Part shown: one piece after another, positions 63,583-64,000 of the stretch | Position numbering within the stretch: position 1 is the first letter of the stretch | Layout: each line of letters starts with the position of its first letter | NCBI RefSeq assembly: GCF_014489615.1 | Contig: NZ_CP060825.1 | Location: 2,583,501-2,647,500 of the forward strand | Reading direction: 5' to 3' | DNA from: Streptomyces genisteinicus | Lineage (GTDB): Bacteria; Actinomycetota; Actinomycetes; Streptomycetales; Streptomycetaceae | DNA length: 64,000 nt | Program-made: the position numbers and the translations under genes | The notes under the pieces: generated by a model | Database searches by the model: none | Told to the model about the DNA's origin: nothing | What the model saw: the letters and a program-made list of their open reading frames with translations, nothing else

Positions 63583-64000
63583 ATGAGCGAGCGCCTGGCA
63601 CCCGGCGACACCGCCCCCGCCTTCACCCTTCCCGACGCCGACGGAAACGAGATCTCGCTCGCCGACCACAAGGGCCGCAAGGTCATCGTCTACTTCTACC
63701 CCGCCGCGCTCACCCCGGGCTGCACCAAGCAGGCCTGCGACTTCACCGACAACCTCGACCTGCTCGCCCGGGCCGGCTACGACGTCATCGGCGTCTCCCC
63801 CGACAAGCCCGAGAAGCTCGCCAAGTTCCGCGACACCGAGAACCTCAAGGTCACCCTCGTCGGCGACCCCTCCAAGGAGGTCCTCACCGCCTACGGCGCC
63901 TTCGGCGAGAAGAAGCTCTACGGCAAGACCGTGACCGGCGTCATCCGCTCCACCGTCGTCGTCGACGAGGACGGCAAGGTCGAACGCGCCCTGTACAACG
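63583..64000 (+). CDS. bcp: Thioredoxin-dependent peroxiredoxin Bcp (3' end outside window)
   Basis: The first 139 residues of a Bcp/PrxQ-type peroxidase; ATG with GGAG four bases upstream. Active site PAALTPGCTKQACDF: peroxidatic Cys47 with Thr44 and a resolving Cys52 five residues on, typical of the PrxQ subgroup. GVSPDKPEKLAKFRD and VIRSTVVVDEDGKVE follow. Reduces peroxides using thioredoxin. Open to the window end; about 15 residues are probably missing. Confidence 0.95.
   Translation, partial: MSERLAPGDTAPAFTLPDADGNEISLADHKGRKVIVYFYPAALTPGCTKQACDFTDNLDLLARAGYDVIGVSPDKPEKLAKFRDTENLKVTLVGDPSKEVLTAYGAFGEKKLYGKTVTGVIRSTVVVDEDGKVERALYN

Overview
The window looks like chromosomal DNA of a Streptomyces or a very close actinomycete. 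It is very GC-rich, has strong G/C preference at third codon positions, many GTG starts and AGGAGG-type ribosome sites. Typical Streptomyces families are present: ehu-type transporter, DasR-type operators, prokaryotic phospholipase A2, class F sortase, DUF445 and DUF6879. No replication origin, rRNA or CRISPR array was seen.

Layout. 1-3.3 kb: end of an unknown gene, a coupled SF1-helicase-like ATPase, a small unknown protein, a prim-pol-like ORF and a first tRNA-Lys(CTT). 3.3-8.8 kb: an exported M6 metalloprotease diverging from a PAS-GGDEF-EAL cyclic-di-GMP protein, then a secreted GH18 chitinase with two DasR-like boxes. 8.9-12 kb: flavin monooxygenase, maleate-isomerase-family enzyme with an apparent paralogue relic, and a membrane protein. 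12.4-16.7 kb: ehuBCDA-like ABC importer, IclR regulator, second tRNA-Lys. 16.8-23.2 kb: secreted phospholipase A2, a two-component system, a chitin-type LPMO with two more DasR-like boxes, an SPFH protein, an NlpC/P60-like peptidoglycan enzyme, third identical tRNA-Lys. 23.3-31 kb: surface protein plus class F sortase, HAD phosphatase, an LAxTG wall protein, a ROK regulator diverging from a Gfo/Idh oxidoreductase pair, and an FAH-family hydrolase. 31-35 kb: a second YidC with a DUF6412 partner, an 11-copy hexamer repeat, and an unusual trio of exported protein, ECF sigma factor and putative membrane anti-sigma factor in which the exported protein and the anti-sigma factor share one extracellular domain.

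36-44 kb is the accessory part: a 1046-residue PLD nuclease/SF2 helicase/DUF3427 protein (candidate defence gene) with less extreme base usage, an ATP-binding protein/XRE regulator pair, and rubble around an IS5 transposase remnant. 44-56 kb: exported Lipoprotein_15 and CHRD proteins, a quinone reductase, a large LAL-type regulator split by an apparent frameshift, a divergent terpene synthase, DUF445 and SGNH proteins. 56-64 kb: a four-gene ABC-2 exporter/DUF1707 operon, a bifunctional penicillin-binding protein, an SMR guanidinium exporter behind a recognisable guanidine-III riboswitch, a GroES-like protein, DUF3618 and the start of a Bcp peroxiredoxin.

Themes. The chitinase and LPMO probably act together on chitin under DasR control. 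Many products are exported or build the envelope: protease, phospholipase, PG enzyme, sortase and substrates, PBP. The strongest new lead is the sigma/anti-sigma/exported-paralogue trio. The guanidine-III switch is the best supported RNA element.
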